The notes: generated by a model not told the origin, from the letters alone. A stretch of 64,000 nt of DNA from an uncultured Hyphomonas sp. (GCF_963677035.1 NZ_OY781472.1:1116001-1180000); one strand, 5' to 3'; positions 7,434 through 17,002 are shown, counted from the stretch's first letter. Numbers and translations: made by a program.

Positions 7434-9059
7434 TCAGGCCTGCTTGCGCCAGCTGCCCTCAGGGTCCGTTGGCGCAGCGTCGCCGTTTTCCGCTGTCCCG
7501 TCACCCGCCGGTTTCCCGTGCCCGAGAACCGAGGCTTCAGGCCGGCCGAACAGGTATCCCTGGCCGACATCACAGCCGAAGTCTGAAACGGCCGCCGCAT
7601 TGTCGACCGAGTTGACCCCCTCTGCCGTGACCGTCAGGCCGAGACTGTGGGCCATGGTCGTGACCGTGCGGACGATGGTCTGTGATGTGGTGTCCACGGA
7701 CAGGTTCTCGATAAACGACCGGTCAATTTTCAAAACCTCGAACGGCAATTCGCTGAGGTGACGCAGGGAGGAATAGCCCGTACCGAAATCATCCAGCGAG
7801 ATGTGGATGCCCTGGTTCCTGAGAGACCAGAGGACATTGCGGGCAATCTGAAAGTCACCGACAAGCGCATTCTCCGTCACCTCGATATCCAGGCGTCCGG
7901 GCTGGATGCCTTCTTCAACAAGGATCTGCACGATGCGCTCCACGAGCCAGGGGTCATTGAACTGCACCGGCGAGAGATTGACTGAAAACGTTAAATCACT
8001 GGGCCAGGATCGGGCAGCCTGCGAGGCCTTTCGCAGAACGACATAGAAGATGTCCGAGATAAGTCCGGCTTCTTCGGCGATGGAGATAAATTCATCCGGC
8101 TCGCGGGATGTTCCGTCTCCCATGCTCCAGCGGGCCAATGCCTCATAGCCGATGATTTTCTTGTCCTCGAGCCGTACGAGCGGCTGGAAGTGAGCGTGGA
8201 TCCTGTCCTCAGCCAGAGCCTGGCGCAGTTCTTCTTCCACTTTCGCACGGCGCAGCGCGGCGACTTCCATGCCGGCTTCAAAAAAGCTGTATCCGTTGCG
8301 GCCATTTTTCTTGCACCGGTACATGGCGGCATCTGCCTGGGACACCAGCTCATCCATACAGGCATTGGGGTCAGATGTGGTCGTTGCACCAACACTCGCC
8401 CCGACCGAAACCGACACATCGGTCAGGTCGAACCGGCGGTCAAACGCGGTCGAGATAGCCTCCACCCGCGCCAGCAATTCATCTTGCGAGAAGGCACCTG
8501 GCATCAGGACACAGAACTCATCCCCGCCGAAACGATAGACGGACGCTGCAGGGCCCGACGCATTGAGCAGGCGTGCGCCCGCTGCGAGCAGCAATTCATC
8601 CCCGACCACATGGCCATGCAGGTCATTCACTGGTTTGAAGCGATTGAGATCGATCGAGACGAGCGTAACCGGCACCTCCCCTGCCTGTTCGAGCGCCCGC
8701 GAAATTTCGATCTCCGCTTTGCGGCGATTGCCGAGACCGGTCAGCGTGTCATGCAGGGCCATCTCGCTGGCTTCCCGCTCCGCCGCTCGCCTGCGCCTGA
8801 GTTCAGTGCTGGCCTCGTCCAGTCGCCGCTTGGCATAGATTACCAGCCCGATTGGCAACAGCATCATCGTGGTCATGATCTCATCGAGTTCCCAGCTCCT
8901 GTGCCGCTGAGACAGGTCAGCGACATAGTCAAACGCTTCCAGGCGGATCGCGATCAGAAGAACTGTGCCGAAGAAGACAACGATCCAGCCAGCATCAAGA
9001 AATGGGCGGGAGCGCCAGAACGGCTTATCAGCGCGTTCGTCATGGGATAAATCGTGCAT
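7434..9059 (-). CDS. Bifunctional-type GGDEF/EAL c-di-GMP protein
   Basis: This is a 541-residue inner-membrane protein. Two N-terminal membrane segments (around residues 22-40 and 62-78) precede a short linker helix. A GGDEF domain follows with the intact motif RFGGDEFCVL, then an EAL domain with GYEALARW, VNLSPVQF, EVTENAL, DDFGTGYSSL, LKIDRSFI and AEGV all present. Both active sites look complete, so it could make and degrade c-di-GMP. The RxxD inhibitory site normally just before GGDEF is absent (ASGPAASVYRFGGDEF). It sits between rbfA and the membrane protein in a block otherwise devoted to translation. ATG at 9059 follows GAAGG. Confidence 0.93.
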   Translation of the reverse strand: MHDLSHDERADKPFWRSRPFLDAGWIVVFFGTVLLIAIRLEAFDYVADLSQRHRSWELDEIMTTMMLLPIGLVIYAKRRLDEASTELRRRRAAEREASEMALHDTLTGLGNRRKAEIEISRALEQAGEVPVTLVSIDLNRFKPVNDLHGHVVGDELLLAAGARLLNASGPAASVYRFGGDEFCVLMPGAFSQDELLARVEAISTAFDRRFDLTDVSVSVGASVGATTTSDPNACMDELVSQADAAMYRCKKNGRNGYSFFEAGMEVAALRRAKVEEELRQALAEDRIHAHFQPLVRLEDKKIIGYEALARWSMGDGTSREPDEFISIAEEAGLISDIFYVVLRKASQAARSWPSDLTFSVNLSPVQFNDPWLVERIVQILVEEGIQPGRLDIEVTENALVGDFQIARNVLWSLRNQGIHISLDDFGTGYSSLRHLSELPFEVLKIDRSFIENLSVDTTSQTIVRTVTTMAHSLGLTVTAEGVNSVDNAAAVSDFGCDVGQGYLFGRPEASVLGHGKPAGDGTAENGDAAPTDPEGSWRKQA

Positions 9060-9197
9060 ATGCCTTCGCCAGAGTGGCGACCCGATAAAGACTGCGATGT
9101 ACCCAAGACCATTGGTTTCTAACCGCTCATCATTTCGAATGGCTTAAGCGGTCCGGTCAAATGTGACAGGCCAGCTGAAGGTCAGAATAAGGCTCTC

Positions 9198-9602
9198 TTA
9201 TTCGCCTTCCAGATCCCGGCGGACCTTCGGGTCCATCAGGAGACGGTCGATCGCAGTCGCTTCGTCATAGGATCTGTCGGCAATGAAGTGCAGTTCCGGC
9301 GTATAGCGCAGCTCGACTTCGCGTCCGAGACGGCCGCGCAGGAAACCTGCCGCCCGGTTGAGGGCGTTTGCAAGCCGGGTGCGGCCTTCGTCCGAGTCGT
9401 CCCCCAGAGGAGAGATAAAGACGTTCGCATGTTTCAGGTCCGGAGAGCAGCGAACCTCCCCGACTGTAATCATGACCTGTTCCAGGTCCGGGTCACGGAA
9501 GGCCTCACGCGAGAGAATGTCCGTCAGGGCATGACGCACGAGTTCACCGGCGCGCAGCTGGCGCTGCGACGGCATACCGGGCGGGGCGGACTTGCGTGCC
9601 AT
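9198..9602 (-). CDS. rbfA: Ribosome-binding factor A
   Basis: RbfA binds the immature 30S subunit and helps 16S rRNA 5'-end maturation. The 134-residue sequence has the KH-like fold with RQLRAGELVRHALTDIL, VMITVGEVRCSPDLKHANVFIS and the ELRYTPELHFIADRSYDEA segment typical of the family. It overlaps the stop of the upstream YcxB-like gene by one base (TGATG), which suggests translational coupling. It belongs to the infB-rbfA-truB series. Confidence 0.97.
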   Translation of the reverse strand: MARKSAPPGMPSQRQLRAGELVRHALTDILSREAFRDPDLEQVMITVGEVRCSPDLKHANVFISPLGDDSDEGRTRLANALNRAAGFLRGRLGREVELRYTPELHFIADRSYDEATAIDRLLMDPKVRRDLEGE

Positions 9603-10129
9603 CAGGATGGAACCTTCTCTCTGAGCCGAGCCAGGAACGCCTGGCGCGCGGCCTTGTTCTTGCCAAACCAGGCATTCGGGACGATCAGCGGCGCGGCCCC
9701 ATCGAGCCTGACGGTAACATGTCCACCTGATGCCGCCACATCCACAACACTGCTCCAGGCGGCACGCGTTTCAATGCCCCCGCGCTGGATGACGATCCCG
9801 TCCTCTTTCAGCGCGATGCGGGTCTCCAGCCTGGTTTCCGCGCCGCGCCCGTGCGTCTGCCGGTAAGACCAGCGGATAAAGATCAGATACCAGGCGATCC
9901 CGGCAAAAGCCGCGACAAGCGCCGCGATCAGCCATTGCCAGTACGGGCTCGCCCCAACCATGATCATGGCATTGCGCATCAGAACCGACATGCTGGCGGA
10001 AATGATCGGCGCCGTCACACCGGCATAATACACGGCCGTCGGCCCGACTGTCCCGCCACGCGCCACACGTGTCAGCTTCCTGACATCCTTTTCGGTCAAA
10101 AGACCTGCGACGGCGAGCGGCTCAGTCAT
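9602..10129 (-). CDS. YcxB-like membrane protein, function unknown
   Basis: This 175-residue protein has a hydrophobic segment around residues 37-60 and a clear membrane helix (WQWLIAALVAAFAGIAWYLIF). A C-terminal soluble domain follows, with strands LETRIALKEDGIVIQRG and TRAAWSSVVDVAASGGHVTVRL ending near ARQAFLARLREK. That C-terminal pattern resembles the PH-like YcxB domain. It is inserted between infB and rbfA, 11 bp after infB and overlapping rbfA by a base, so it is co-transcribed with them. No role in translation is evident. Confidence 0.7.
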   Translation of the reverse strand: MTEPLAVAGLLTEKDVRKLTRVARGGTVGPTAVYYAGVTAPIISASMSVLMRNAMIMVGASPYWQWLIAALVAAFAGIAWYLIFIRWSYRQTHGRGAETRLETRIALKEDGIVIQRGGIETRAAWSSVVDVAASGGHVTVRLDGAAPLIVPNAWFGKNKAARQAFLARLREKVPS

Positions 10130-10140
10130 GTAAGAGCAGC

Positions 10141-12711
10141 CTAGTCGAGCGTTCTTGCGATTTCCTCAACCTGGAAGCATTCGATCTTGTCGCCGACACG
10201 GATGTCATCATAGCGCTCGAACGCCATGCCGCATTCCATACCGGACGACACTTCGTTCACTTCGTCCTTGAAGCGTTTCAGCGTCTTCAGCTTGCCTTCG
10301 TGGATCACGACATCGTCGCGCAGCAGGCGCACACCACAACCGCGGAGAACCTTGCCTTCGCTGATCTTACAGCCGGCAACCTTGCCCACTTTGGTGATGT
10401 TGAAGACTTCGAGGATCTCGGCATAGCCGATGAAGGTCTCGCGTTTCTCCGGTGCCAGCATGCCCGACAGGGTTGCCTTCACATCGTCGATCAGGTCGTA
10501 GATCACCGAGTAATACCGGATTTCGACGCCTTCCTTTTCGGCGAGGTCGCGGGCCTGTTTGTTGGCGCGGACGTTGAAGGCGAAGATCGGCGCTTCCGAC
10601 GATTTTGCCAGAAGCACATCGCTTTCCGAGATACCGCCGACGGCCCCATGGATCACATGGGCGCGGACTTCCTCGGTGGAGAGTTTGTCCAGAGACTGCG
10701 AAATCGCTTCGACAGAGCCCTGAACATCGCCCTTCACGACGACCGGAAGTTCGGATGTTTCCACCGCGCCTTCCTTGAGGCGGTTCATCAGCTGGTCCAG
10801 CGATGCACGCGCAGCGGCGCCGGCCTTACCGGACACCTGGCGTTTCGTCCGGACACGGTAATCCGTAATCTCCCGGGCCCGGGCTTCGGTGTCGACCACC
10901 ACGAAAGCTTCCCCCGGATCGGGCGCACCGTCGAGACCGAGCACCTCAACCGGCAGGGATGGACCGGCATCTTTCAATTGCTGGCCACGCTCATCGACCA
11001 GGGCACGTACCTTGCCCCACTGCGTTCCGGCCACAACGATATCGCCACGCTGGAGCGTGCCGCGTTTCACCAGAACCGTCGCCACCGGGCCACGGCCCTT
11101 GTCGAGCTGGCTCTCGACCACGATGCCATCGGCATCCCGGTCCGGATTGGCTTTCAGTTCCAGCAGTTCTGCCTGCAGGGAGATGGCGTCTGTCAGCTCA
11201 TCGAGGCCAGCGCCGGTCTTGGCCGACACGGCAACCGCCTGCGTTTCGCCGCCCATGCTTTCAACCTGGACATCGTGCTGCAGCAGGTCTGTCAGCACCT
11301 TGTTCGGATCGGCCGTTTCGAGGTCGCTCTTGTTGACCGCGATGATGATCGGAACACCGGCGGCTTTGGCGTGATTGATGGATTCAATCGTCTGCGGCAT
11401 CACGGAATCGTCTGCGGCCACCACGATGATCGCAATATCGGTCGCCGTTGCGCCGCGGGCCCGCATGGCCGTGAAGGCGGCGTGGCCCGGCGTATCGAGG
11501 AAGGTGATCCGGTCGCCCGATTTCAGTTTCACCTGATAGGCACCGATGTGCTGGGTAATGCCGCCGGCTTCGCCCCCGACCACGTCGGTCTTGCGAAGGG
11601 CGTCAAGCAGCGAGGTCTTGCCGTGATCGACATGGCCCATGATGGTCACGATCGGCGGGCGCGGCTTCAGATCCTTCGGATCGTCCTCTGCCCCTTCCAG
11701 ACCGATTTCAACATCGGATTCCGCAACGCGCTTCACCGTGTGGCCGAATTCCTCGGCGATCAGTTCGGCTGTGTCGGCATCGATAATGTCGTTGCCGCGG
11801 AGCATCTCGCCCTGCTGGATCATGAATTTCACGACGTCGGCGACGCGTTCGTTCATCCGGCCGGCCAGGTCCTGCAGTGTGATCGTTTCCGGCAGCGTGA
11901 CCTCGACGGACACTTTTTCGCGCTGATCACCACCGCCACCGCGGCGTTCGCGTTCACGCTCGCGAGCCCGGCGAACCGAGGCGAGCGACCGCTGGCGGTC
12001 GGCATCATCACCAAGCGCAGACGTAATCGTCAGCTTGCCACGGCGGCGGGAATCGCCACCGCGTCCACGCGAGGACGGCTCGTTGCGCGACCGGTCGCTG
12101 GCGCGGTCGTCACGGCCGGACTTGCCGCGCTTGCCACGGCTGCTGGTTTCTTCGGCTGCCGGGGCAGCTGCGCCGGGCGCAGGCTGGAAATCCGGTTTCG
12201 CGCGGGAGGTTTTGGAGGCGCGCTCTGCGCGTTCCTTTTCCGCGGCTTCCGCTGCCTTGCGGGCTTCTTCCTCAGCCTTGCGGCGGGCTTCAGCCTCTTC
12301 GCGTTCTTTTTGTTCCTGAAGCTTGCGCTCCTGTTCGGACCGGAGGCGCTCCTGAGCGGCCTTGTCTTTCTCGATCTCTTTGGCGCGCGCGTTCTGCTTG
12401 TTCTTCTGTTCAGCCAGAGCTTTCTGCTGCGCGATCAGCTCCGCGACGGTGATGCCGCGCTTGGCCGCGATCGCTTTCAGCTTCTGCTCGAGCGAGGGCT
12501 CTGCCTTGCCGGAACCGGATGCGCCTGCACCGCCTCCGTCAGAGCCGCCTGAACCGCCCGGACCAACGGTCCGTCGCTTCTTCGTCTCCACGACGACCTG
12601 TTTGGACCGGCCATGGCTGAAGCTCTGCTTCACCGTACCCGATGTCTTGCGGGAAACAGTGAGCGGCTTGCGCCCGCCCGTATTGCCACCAGTGTCTTTC
12701 GTATCGCTCAT
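10141..12711 (-). CDS. infB: Translation initiation factor IF-2
   Basis: IF-2 is the GTPase that places initiator tRNA on the 30S subunit. This one has 856 residues. A long charged, low-complexity N-terminal region (about 1-270, rich in Lys, Glu, Arg and Ala) precedes an IF2_N domain ([20 protein letters not shown]). The G domain begins with GHVDHGKT at about residue 357, followed by DTPGHAAFT and NKSD, then the beta-barrel and C-terminal domains ending EIARTLD. It lies between ylxR and the YcxB-like gene in the nusA operon. Confidence 0.98.
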   Translation of the reverse strand: MSDTKDTGGNTGGRKPLTVSRKTSGTVKQSFSHGRSKQVVVETKKRRTVGPGGSGGSDGGGAGASGSGKAEPSLEQKLKAIAAKRGITVAELIAQQKALAEQKNKQNARAKEIEKDKAAQERLRSEQERKLQEQKEREEAEARRKAEEEARKAAEAAEKERAERASKTSRAKPDFQPAPGAAAPAAEETSSRGKRGKSGRDDRASDRSRNEPSSRGRGGDSRRRGKLTITSALGDDADRQRSLASVRRARERERERRGGGGDQREKVSVEVTLPETITLQDLAGRMNERVADVVKFMIQQGEMLRGNDIIDADTAELIAEEFGHTVKRVAESDVEIGLEGAEDDPKDLKPRPPIVTIMGHVDHGKTSLLDALRKTDVVGGEAGGITQHIGAYQVKLKSGDRITFLDTPGHAAFTAMRARGATATDIAIIVVAADDSVMPQTIESINHAKAAGVPIIIAVNKSDLETADPNKVLTDLLQHDVQVESMGGETQAVAVSAKTGAGLDELTDAISLQAELLELKANPDRDADGIVVESQLDKGRGPVATVLVKRGTLQRGDIVVAGTQWGKVRALVDERGQQLKDAGPSLPVEVLGLDGAPDPGEAFVVVDTEARAREITDYRVRTKRQVSGKAGAAARASLDQLMNRLKEGAVETSELPVVVKGDVQGSVEAISQSLDKLSTEEVRAHVIHGAVGGISESDVLLAKSSEAPIFAFNVRANKQARDLAEKEGVEIRYYSVIYDLIDDVKATLSGMLAPEKRETFIGYAEILEVFNITKVGKVAGCKISEGKVLRGCGVRLLRDDVVIHEGKLKTLKRFKDEVNEVSSGMECGMAFERYDDIRVGDKIECFQVEEIARTLD

Positions 12712-12770
12712 TCGTCCTACATATCACAATTCTGGCCGGCGTACCCATATGGCGCGCAGGCGGTTTTCCG

Positions 12771-13448
12771 CTACCGATCCTGATCCGTAAACCAGTCCAG
12801 CTCCGGCCTCTCCCGAAACCCGGCAAGGCGCGCATACGCGGCCTTCAGAGCTTTGGAGAAAGGCCCCTTGCGGACGAGACCGTGTATCACACGCTCGCGT
12901 CCGAATGCCATGCCCAATTCAGCCGATGTCAGGGCACCCGCAACTTCCACCCCGCTATATAGTCCTTTCGCGAGGAAATACAGCTTCGAACGGCCATCTT
13001 CTGCACCGTCGGATGCCTCCAGCATGAGCCCGGGGGCCCGTTTGTTGAGGGCGTCACGCACCTGATCGAAGCCGATCACCACGTCCCCGCCCTTCTTCGC
13101 CATGCCCAAGAGGCCAATGAAGCGCTGCACCAGCAGGCGTTCCACCGTATCCGGAAGGCCATCGGGAACCTGGACGGACGTCTTGAATGCGCGGGCGAAC
13201 GCATTCCTCTTCAGTGCTTCTGCCAGGACGGCGAGGTCTGCCTTGATCCAGACCCCGCGTCCGGGAAGCTTCTCCGCCACGTCCGGCGTAACGACGCCGT
13301 CGGGCGAAAGTGCGAAGCGCACAAGCGCCTCCTTGCCGAGACGCTCACGCGTTACGGCACACTGCCGGACGGAAGCATCGCCTCCGTCCGCAGGGATTCC
13401 TTCAGTGCCGGTTACTGCGGCATCACTCTTCAGGTGCGGCTTCGTCAT
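12771..13448 (-). CDS. ylxR: YlxR (DUF448) / L7Ae-like RNA-binding protein
   Basis: The N-terminal half carries the DUF448 signature (RQCAVTRERLGKEALVRF, then DVAEKLPGRGVWIKAD). The C-terminal half has an L7Ae/Gadd45-like segment (GLLGMAKKGGDVVIGFDQVR). This fusion is normal in alphaproteobacterial nusA operons. I start at the ATG at 13448, which has GGAGG just upstream and overlaps the end of nusA by 26 bp; the frame continues further up inside nusA but without a start signal. The protein is 225 residues. It probably binds RNA or a ribonucleoprotein; its exact role is poorly known. Confidence 0.9.
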   Translation of the reverse strand: MTKPHLKSDAAVTGTEGIPADGGDASVRQCAVTRERLGKEALVRFALSPDGVVTPDVAEKLPGRGVWIKADLAVLAEALKRNAFARAFKTSVQVPDGLPDTVERLLVQRFIGLLGMAKKGGDVVIGFDQVRDALNKRAPGLMLEASDGAEDGRSKLYFLAKGLYSGVEVAGALTSAELGMAFGRERVIHGLVRKGPFSKALKAAYARLAGFRERPELDWFTDQDR

Positions 13449-15195
13449 CGCCGCCCTCCGCTGCCAGAGCGTCAAGATCAATGTCGCCGAGGTCACCCAG
13501 CTCGCCGAGATCGATACTCTCGGCCTCACCGCCATCGAGCGTGTTCAGCGCCAGCAGCGCCCGCTCTTCCTCGGTGAGTTCCTGAGGCGTTTCGGCTTCT
13601 TTCTGAGCGGCGATCATCTGATCGATGGCGTCTGCCTCGATCCAGCCCGCTGCAACGCGGGCCTTCATGATGAACATCTGCGCGTCGTCCTTGCGCATTT
13701 CGCCCTTCTTGAGAACGCCCTCGACCCAAACCGGCTTACCGTCCGGGCCCGGCTCGCGCCAGCCGGTGATGTCGTCCGGCACAAGGCCGGCCACGTCGTC
13801 CAGCGTTTTCACGCCTTCCTCACCGAGGCGAACCGCGAAGGACGGGTTCATGCCTTCAAGTTCCATCACCGCATCGTCAACGCCCAGCTCTTTGCGCTTG
13901 GCATCGTTTTCAGCGGCAAGGCGCTCAAGATATTCACGGGCACGTTCCTGCAGCTCTGCGGCCACATCTTCGTCGAAGCCTTCGATCGAGATGAAGTCTT
14001 CCGACGCGACGTAAGCGATCTCTTCGACCGTTTCGAAGCCTTCGGACGCAAGCAGCTGTGCCAGCGTCTCGTCGGCGTCGAGCGCCTTCATGAACAGCTC
14101 TGTCCGCTCCTGGAATTCGCGCTGGTAACGCTCGGAGTCGGAGGTTTCCGTGATCAGGTCGATCTGCCAGCCGGTCAGCTGGGAAGCGAGACGCACGTTC
14201 TGGCCACGCCGGCCAATGGCCAGCGGGAACTGGTCGTCGGCAACCACGACTTCCACACGCCGCTCTTCTTCGTCCAGCACCACTTTCGACACTTCGGCCG
14301 GCTGCAGGCCGTTCACGATGAAGGTCGCGTCGTCATAGCTCCACGGGATGATGTCGATCTTCTCGCCCGACAATTCGCCGACAACGGCCTGCACGCGCGC
14401 ACCGCGCATACCGACACAGGCGCCGACGGGATCGATGGAGGAGTCGTTGGAGATCACACCGATCTTGGCGCGCGATCCCGGATCGCGGGCACAGGCCTTG
14501 ATCTCGATCACGCCTTCGTAAACTTCCGGCACTTCCTGAGCGAACAGCTTGACCATGAAGTCAGGCGCGGCGCGCGACAGGAAGATCTGCGGGCCCTTGG
14601 TCTCGCGGGAGACCTTGTAGAGATATGCACGCACACGGTCATTCGGCTGGAAATTCTCGCGCGGGATACCGTCATTGCGGCGGATGATGCCTTCGGCACG
14701 GCCGAGGTCCACGATCACATGGCCATATTCGACGCGCTTGACGACGCCGGAGATGACTTCGCCGACGCGGTCTTTGTATTCATTATACTGACGCTCACGC
14801 TCGGCATCGCGCACCTTCTGCATGATGACCTGCTTGGCGGTCTGCGCGGCAACGCGGCCGAAATCGAACGGTGGCAGCTCTTCGGTCAGTTCCCCGCCGA
14901 TTTCCAGAGAGGCATCGATTTTCTTGGCTTCGGCAAGACGCAGCTGTTTGGCGTCGTCTTCGAATTCCTCTTCCGGGACAACCGTGAGAACGCGCAGCAG
15001 CGTCTGCTCGCCGGTGACCGGGTCGATGGTGGCGCGGATATCATGCTCCTGGCCGTATTTCGCCTTGGCAGCCTTCTCGATAGCTTCCTGCATGGCCTCG
15101 ATGACGATCGACTGGTCGATCGACTTCTCCTCGGCCACAGCCTTGGCGATCTGCAGAATTTCGAGCCTGTTGGCTGAAACGCCGATAGCGCTCAT
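13423..15195 (-). CDS. nusA: Transcription termination/antitermination factor NusA
   Basis: NusA binds RNA polymerase and nascent RNA to control pausing, termination and antitermination. The 590 residues show the N-terminal polymerase-binding domain (1-130), an S1 domain (around 135-200; VISGVVKRVEYGHVIVDLG), and two KH domains (DPVGACVGMRGARVQAVV; FPLAIGRRGQNVRLASQL). A C-terminal helical repeat region follows, then an acidic tail ending GGDDEAAPEE. Its ATG overlaps the rimP stop (ATGA), so the two are translationally coupled. Confidence 0.98.
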   Translation of the reverse strand: MSAIGVSANRLEILQIAKAVAEEKSIDQSIVIEAMQEAIEKAAKAKYGQEHDIRATIDPVTGEQTLLRVLTVVPEEEFEDDAKQLRLAEAKKIDASLEIGGELTEELPPFDFGRVAAQTAKQVIMQKVRDAERERQYNEYKDRVGEVISGVVKRVEYGHVIVDLGRAEGIIRRNDGIPRENFQPNDRVRAYLYKVSRETKGPQIFLSRAAPDFMVKLFAQEVPEVYEGVIEIKACARDPGSRAKIGVISNDSSIDPVGACVGMRGARVQAVVGELSGEKIDIIPWSYDDATFIVNGLQPAEVSKVVLDEEERRVEVVVADDQFPLAIGRRGQNVRLASQLTGWQIDLITETSDSERYQREFQERTELFMKALDADETLAQLLASEGFETVEEIAYVASEDFISIEGFDEDVAAELQERAREYLERLAAENDAKRKELGVDDAVMELEGMNPSFAVRLGEEGVKTLDDVAGLVPDDITGWREPGPDGKPVWVEGVLKKGEMRKDDAQMFIMKARVAAGWIEADAIDQMIAAQKEAETPQELTEEERALLALNTLDGGEAESIDLGELGDLGDIDLDALAAEGGDDEAAPEE

Positions 15196-15791
15196 TGGAC
15201 GTCTCCCGTCTCTTCATTGGATTCTGTGTTGTCTTCTGTCTCGTCGATCTCAAGATCGCCGAGGTCGTCTTCGTCTGGCTGCGGCGGCAGGTTTCCGGCT
15301 GCACGCGCCGCATCAATCAGTTCGTCGGTCAGCACGAGGCTCGCCCGGCTCATCTCGTGAACATGGGCCACCAGCTCGACATCGTCGTCCAGCTCGATAT
15401 GCGCCCCGTCTTCGTCTTCGCTGGTGATCACACCGGTAAAGCGGCGGCGGCCATCAATCGGGCGGGCCAGTTCCACTTTGACCAGATGCCCGGTCCAGCG
15501 TCCGAAATCCCCTTCCCGCGTCAGGGGCCGGTCGATGCCGGGGGTTGAGACCTCCAGCGTGTAGGCCTCCTTGATCGGGTCATCGTCTTCCAGCACCGGA
15601 CCAATGGCACGCGATAGGCGCGCGCAATCTTCGACATCGGTCGGCGCCCCGCCTTCTTTCTCGGCCATGATCTGAAGGTGGGGCCGGCGGCCACCCTGGA
15701 TACGCAGGCGCACGATCTCCATACCCAGAGACTCCGCCACGGGGGCGGCGAGGCTGAGAATGCTGCGTTCCTGTTCAGTCAGCGCGATCAT
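15192..15791 (-). CDS. rimP: Ribosome maturation factor RimP
   Basis: RimP assists 30S subunit maturation. The 199-residue protein has the conserved YTLEVSTPGIDRPLTREGDF segment and the N-terminal AAPVAESLGMEIVRLRIQGG. A C-terminal extension of about 30 residues rich in Asp/Glu (PDEDDLGDLEIDETEDNTES) is unusually acidic. It is the first gene of the nusA operon, behind the promoter and leader hairpin at 15813-15903. Confidence 0.95.
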   Translation of the reverse strand: MIALTEQERSILSLAAPVAESLGMEIVRLRIQGGRRPHLQIMAEKEGGAPTDVEDCARLSRAIGPVLEDDDPIKEAYTLEVSTPGIDRPLTREGDFGRWTGHLVKVELARPIDGRRRFTGVITSEDEDGAHIELDDDVELVAHVHEMSRASLVLTDELIDAARAAGNLPPQPDEDDLGDLEIDETEDNTESNEETGDVQ

Positions 15792-15812
15792 GCGGGTCAG
15801 ACGGGACCTTCC

Positions 15813-15851
15813 GGTAAAGAAAAGCGGCGGCCCCGTTTCCGGAACCGCCGC
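15813..15851 (-). terminator. Leader hairpin before rimP (attenuator or lysE terminator)
   Basis: An 11-bp stem (15841-15851 pairing with 15824-15834, with two or more G-U pairs) is followed on the minus strand by TTTTCTTT. It lies downstream of a promoter (15875-15903) and only about 25 nt before rimP. It can end transcripts arriving from the upstream LysE-type gene, and may also attenuate the nusA operon. Confidence 0.65.
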
Positions 15852-15874
15852 CGATATGTTTCGACTTGGGAGGG

Positions 15875-15903
15875 TATATAGTCCTGTCGATGTCCTCTGT
15901 CGA
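15875..15903 (-). promoter_or_regulatory. Sigma-70-type promoter of rimP-nusA-infB operon
   Basis: On the minus strand TCGACA (15903-15898) and TATATA (15880-15875) are separated by exactly 17 bp. The expected start of transcription is near 15868, giving a leader of about 75 nt that contains the hairpin at 15824-15851. Confidence 0.6.
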
Positions 15904-15926
15904 GAGGGAGGCTCAGCAACGCTGGT

Positions 15927-16550
15927 TCAGGCCGCGCGCCGGTACGTCGCCGTCAGGACACCCATACCCACGAGGACCCCGCCGCCGATCCGGCCCAGCC
16001 AGGGCAGAGTTCCGGCGGAAAGCTTCTCCCGCAGGCGAACCGCCAGCAAGGCGTAGATCAGGACCGTTGCCGCCCCGAGAAAGACAAAGGTGAGGGTAAA
16101 GGCAGCAAACTGGGTCGCCAGCGCCACATCGGGCGAAATGAATTGCGGCACGAACGCAATGAAGAAGAGGATGGATTTCGGATTGAGCGCCGTCACCGCA
16201 GCCGCATGAGCAAAGGCCCGCTTCGCATTGATGGCGCGTTCGACCTCAGGCAGGTCGAGGCGCATGGCGCCGGACGAGCGGATCATGCCGATCCCGAGAT
16301 AAACAAGATATGCGGCCCCGATCCATTTCAGCACCTGAAACACCACGGCCGAAGCCAGAAGGACTGCGCCGAGACCGGCAAGCGACACGCTCATCGCAAT
16401 AATGTCTCCCAGAACGACCCCCAGCACCGTCGCCAGCGCAATTCTTTGCCCGGCACTCAGCGCGTAACTCAGCACCAGCAGGACCGTCGGTCCGGGAATG
16501 ACAACCAGTGCAGCGGACGCGCCTGCAAATGCCAGCCAGTTTTCAAACAT
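15927..16550 (-). CDS. LysE/RhtB-family amino-acid exporter
   Basis: This is a 207-residue integral membrane protein with about six hydrophobic segments. It carries the family pattern near the N-terminus (ALVVIPGPTVLLVLSYALSA), a GIGMIRSS loop, and AVTALNPKSILFFIAFVPQF in the middle. LysE/RhtB proteins export amino acids or homoserine lactones by proton antiport; the substrate cannot be read. The ATG at 16550 is preferred because AGGAGGGGAG sits 8 nt upstream; an earlier start at 16586 lacks one. It stands alone between cspA and the rimP promoter. Confidence 0.9.
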   Translation of the reverse strand: MFENWLAFAGASAALVVIPGPTVLLVLSYALSAGQRIALATVLGVVLGDIIAMSVSLAGLGAVLLASAVVFQVLKWIGAAYLVYLGIGMIRSSGAMRLDLPEVERAINAKRAFAHAAAVTALNPKSILFFIAFVPQFISPDVALATQFAAFTLTFVFLGAATVLIYALLAVRLREKLSAGTLPWLGRIGGGVLVGMGVLTATYRRAA

Positions 16551-16644
16551 CGCCTGTCTCCCCTCCTGCTCTGTCACGACAGACAAAGTGGCAAGCCATG
16601 ACGCATGTCAATGACGGACGCCCCCAGGGGGGGGAGAACTTCCA

Positions 16645-16680
16645 GACAAACAAAAACGGCAGCTCCGGAGAGCTGCCGTT
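16645..16680 (-). terminator. Rho-independent terminator of cspA
   Basis: A perfect 10-bp stem (16655-16664 with 16671-16680, AACGGCAGCT/AGCTGCCGTT) is followed on the minus strand by TTTTTGTTTG, 24 bp after the cspA stop. Confidence 0.9.
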
Positions 16681-16704
16681 CCAATTCCTGAAACTCAGGA
16701 AACC

Positions 16705-16914
16705 TTAGAGGATCTTCAGGTCCACCGCCGAGGTCTTGCCGCGGCGCTCATCCTTGTAGAGCTCGTAGGAAACTGCCTGGTCTTCCGCGAGTGTGCGGAG
16801 GCCCGAGCGTTCAACTGCGGAGATGTGAACGAACACGTCCGTGCCGCCTTCATCCGGTTTGATGAAGCCAAAGCCCTTCTGGTCGTTGAACCATTTCACT
16901 TTGCCAGTTGCCAT
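16705..16914 (-). CDS. cspA: Cold-shock domain protein (CspA family)
   Basis: This is a 69-residue single cold-shock domain with RNP1 (KGFGFI) and RNP2 (VFVHISAV) intact, beginning MATGKVKWFNDQKG. Such proteins melt RNA secondary structure and are often abundant in stationary phase or cold. It has its own promoter (17055-17083), a leader of about 130 nt with a strong inverted repeat (17003-17037), and its own terminator, so it is monocistronic. The particular paralogue (cspA versus another csp) cannot be fixed. Confidence 0.95.
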   Translation of the reverse strand: MATGKVKWFNDQKGFGFIKPDEGGTDVFVHISAVERSGLRTLAEDQAVSYELYKDERRGKTSAVDLKIL

Positions 16915-17002
16915 TACTTGTCGTCCTTTGTGTCAATTCAAGCAGCCGATCCCGGAATGGGAAGGTCTGCCTATCGAAACGGGTAGGAAGAAAGTCATGG
17001 CC

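Noticed and set aside
10300..12552. 750-codon plus-strand open frame opposite infB
   Set aside because: It is an antisense shadow of infB with biased composition and no domain.
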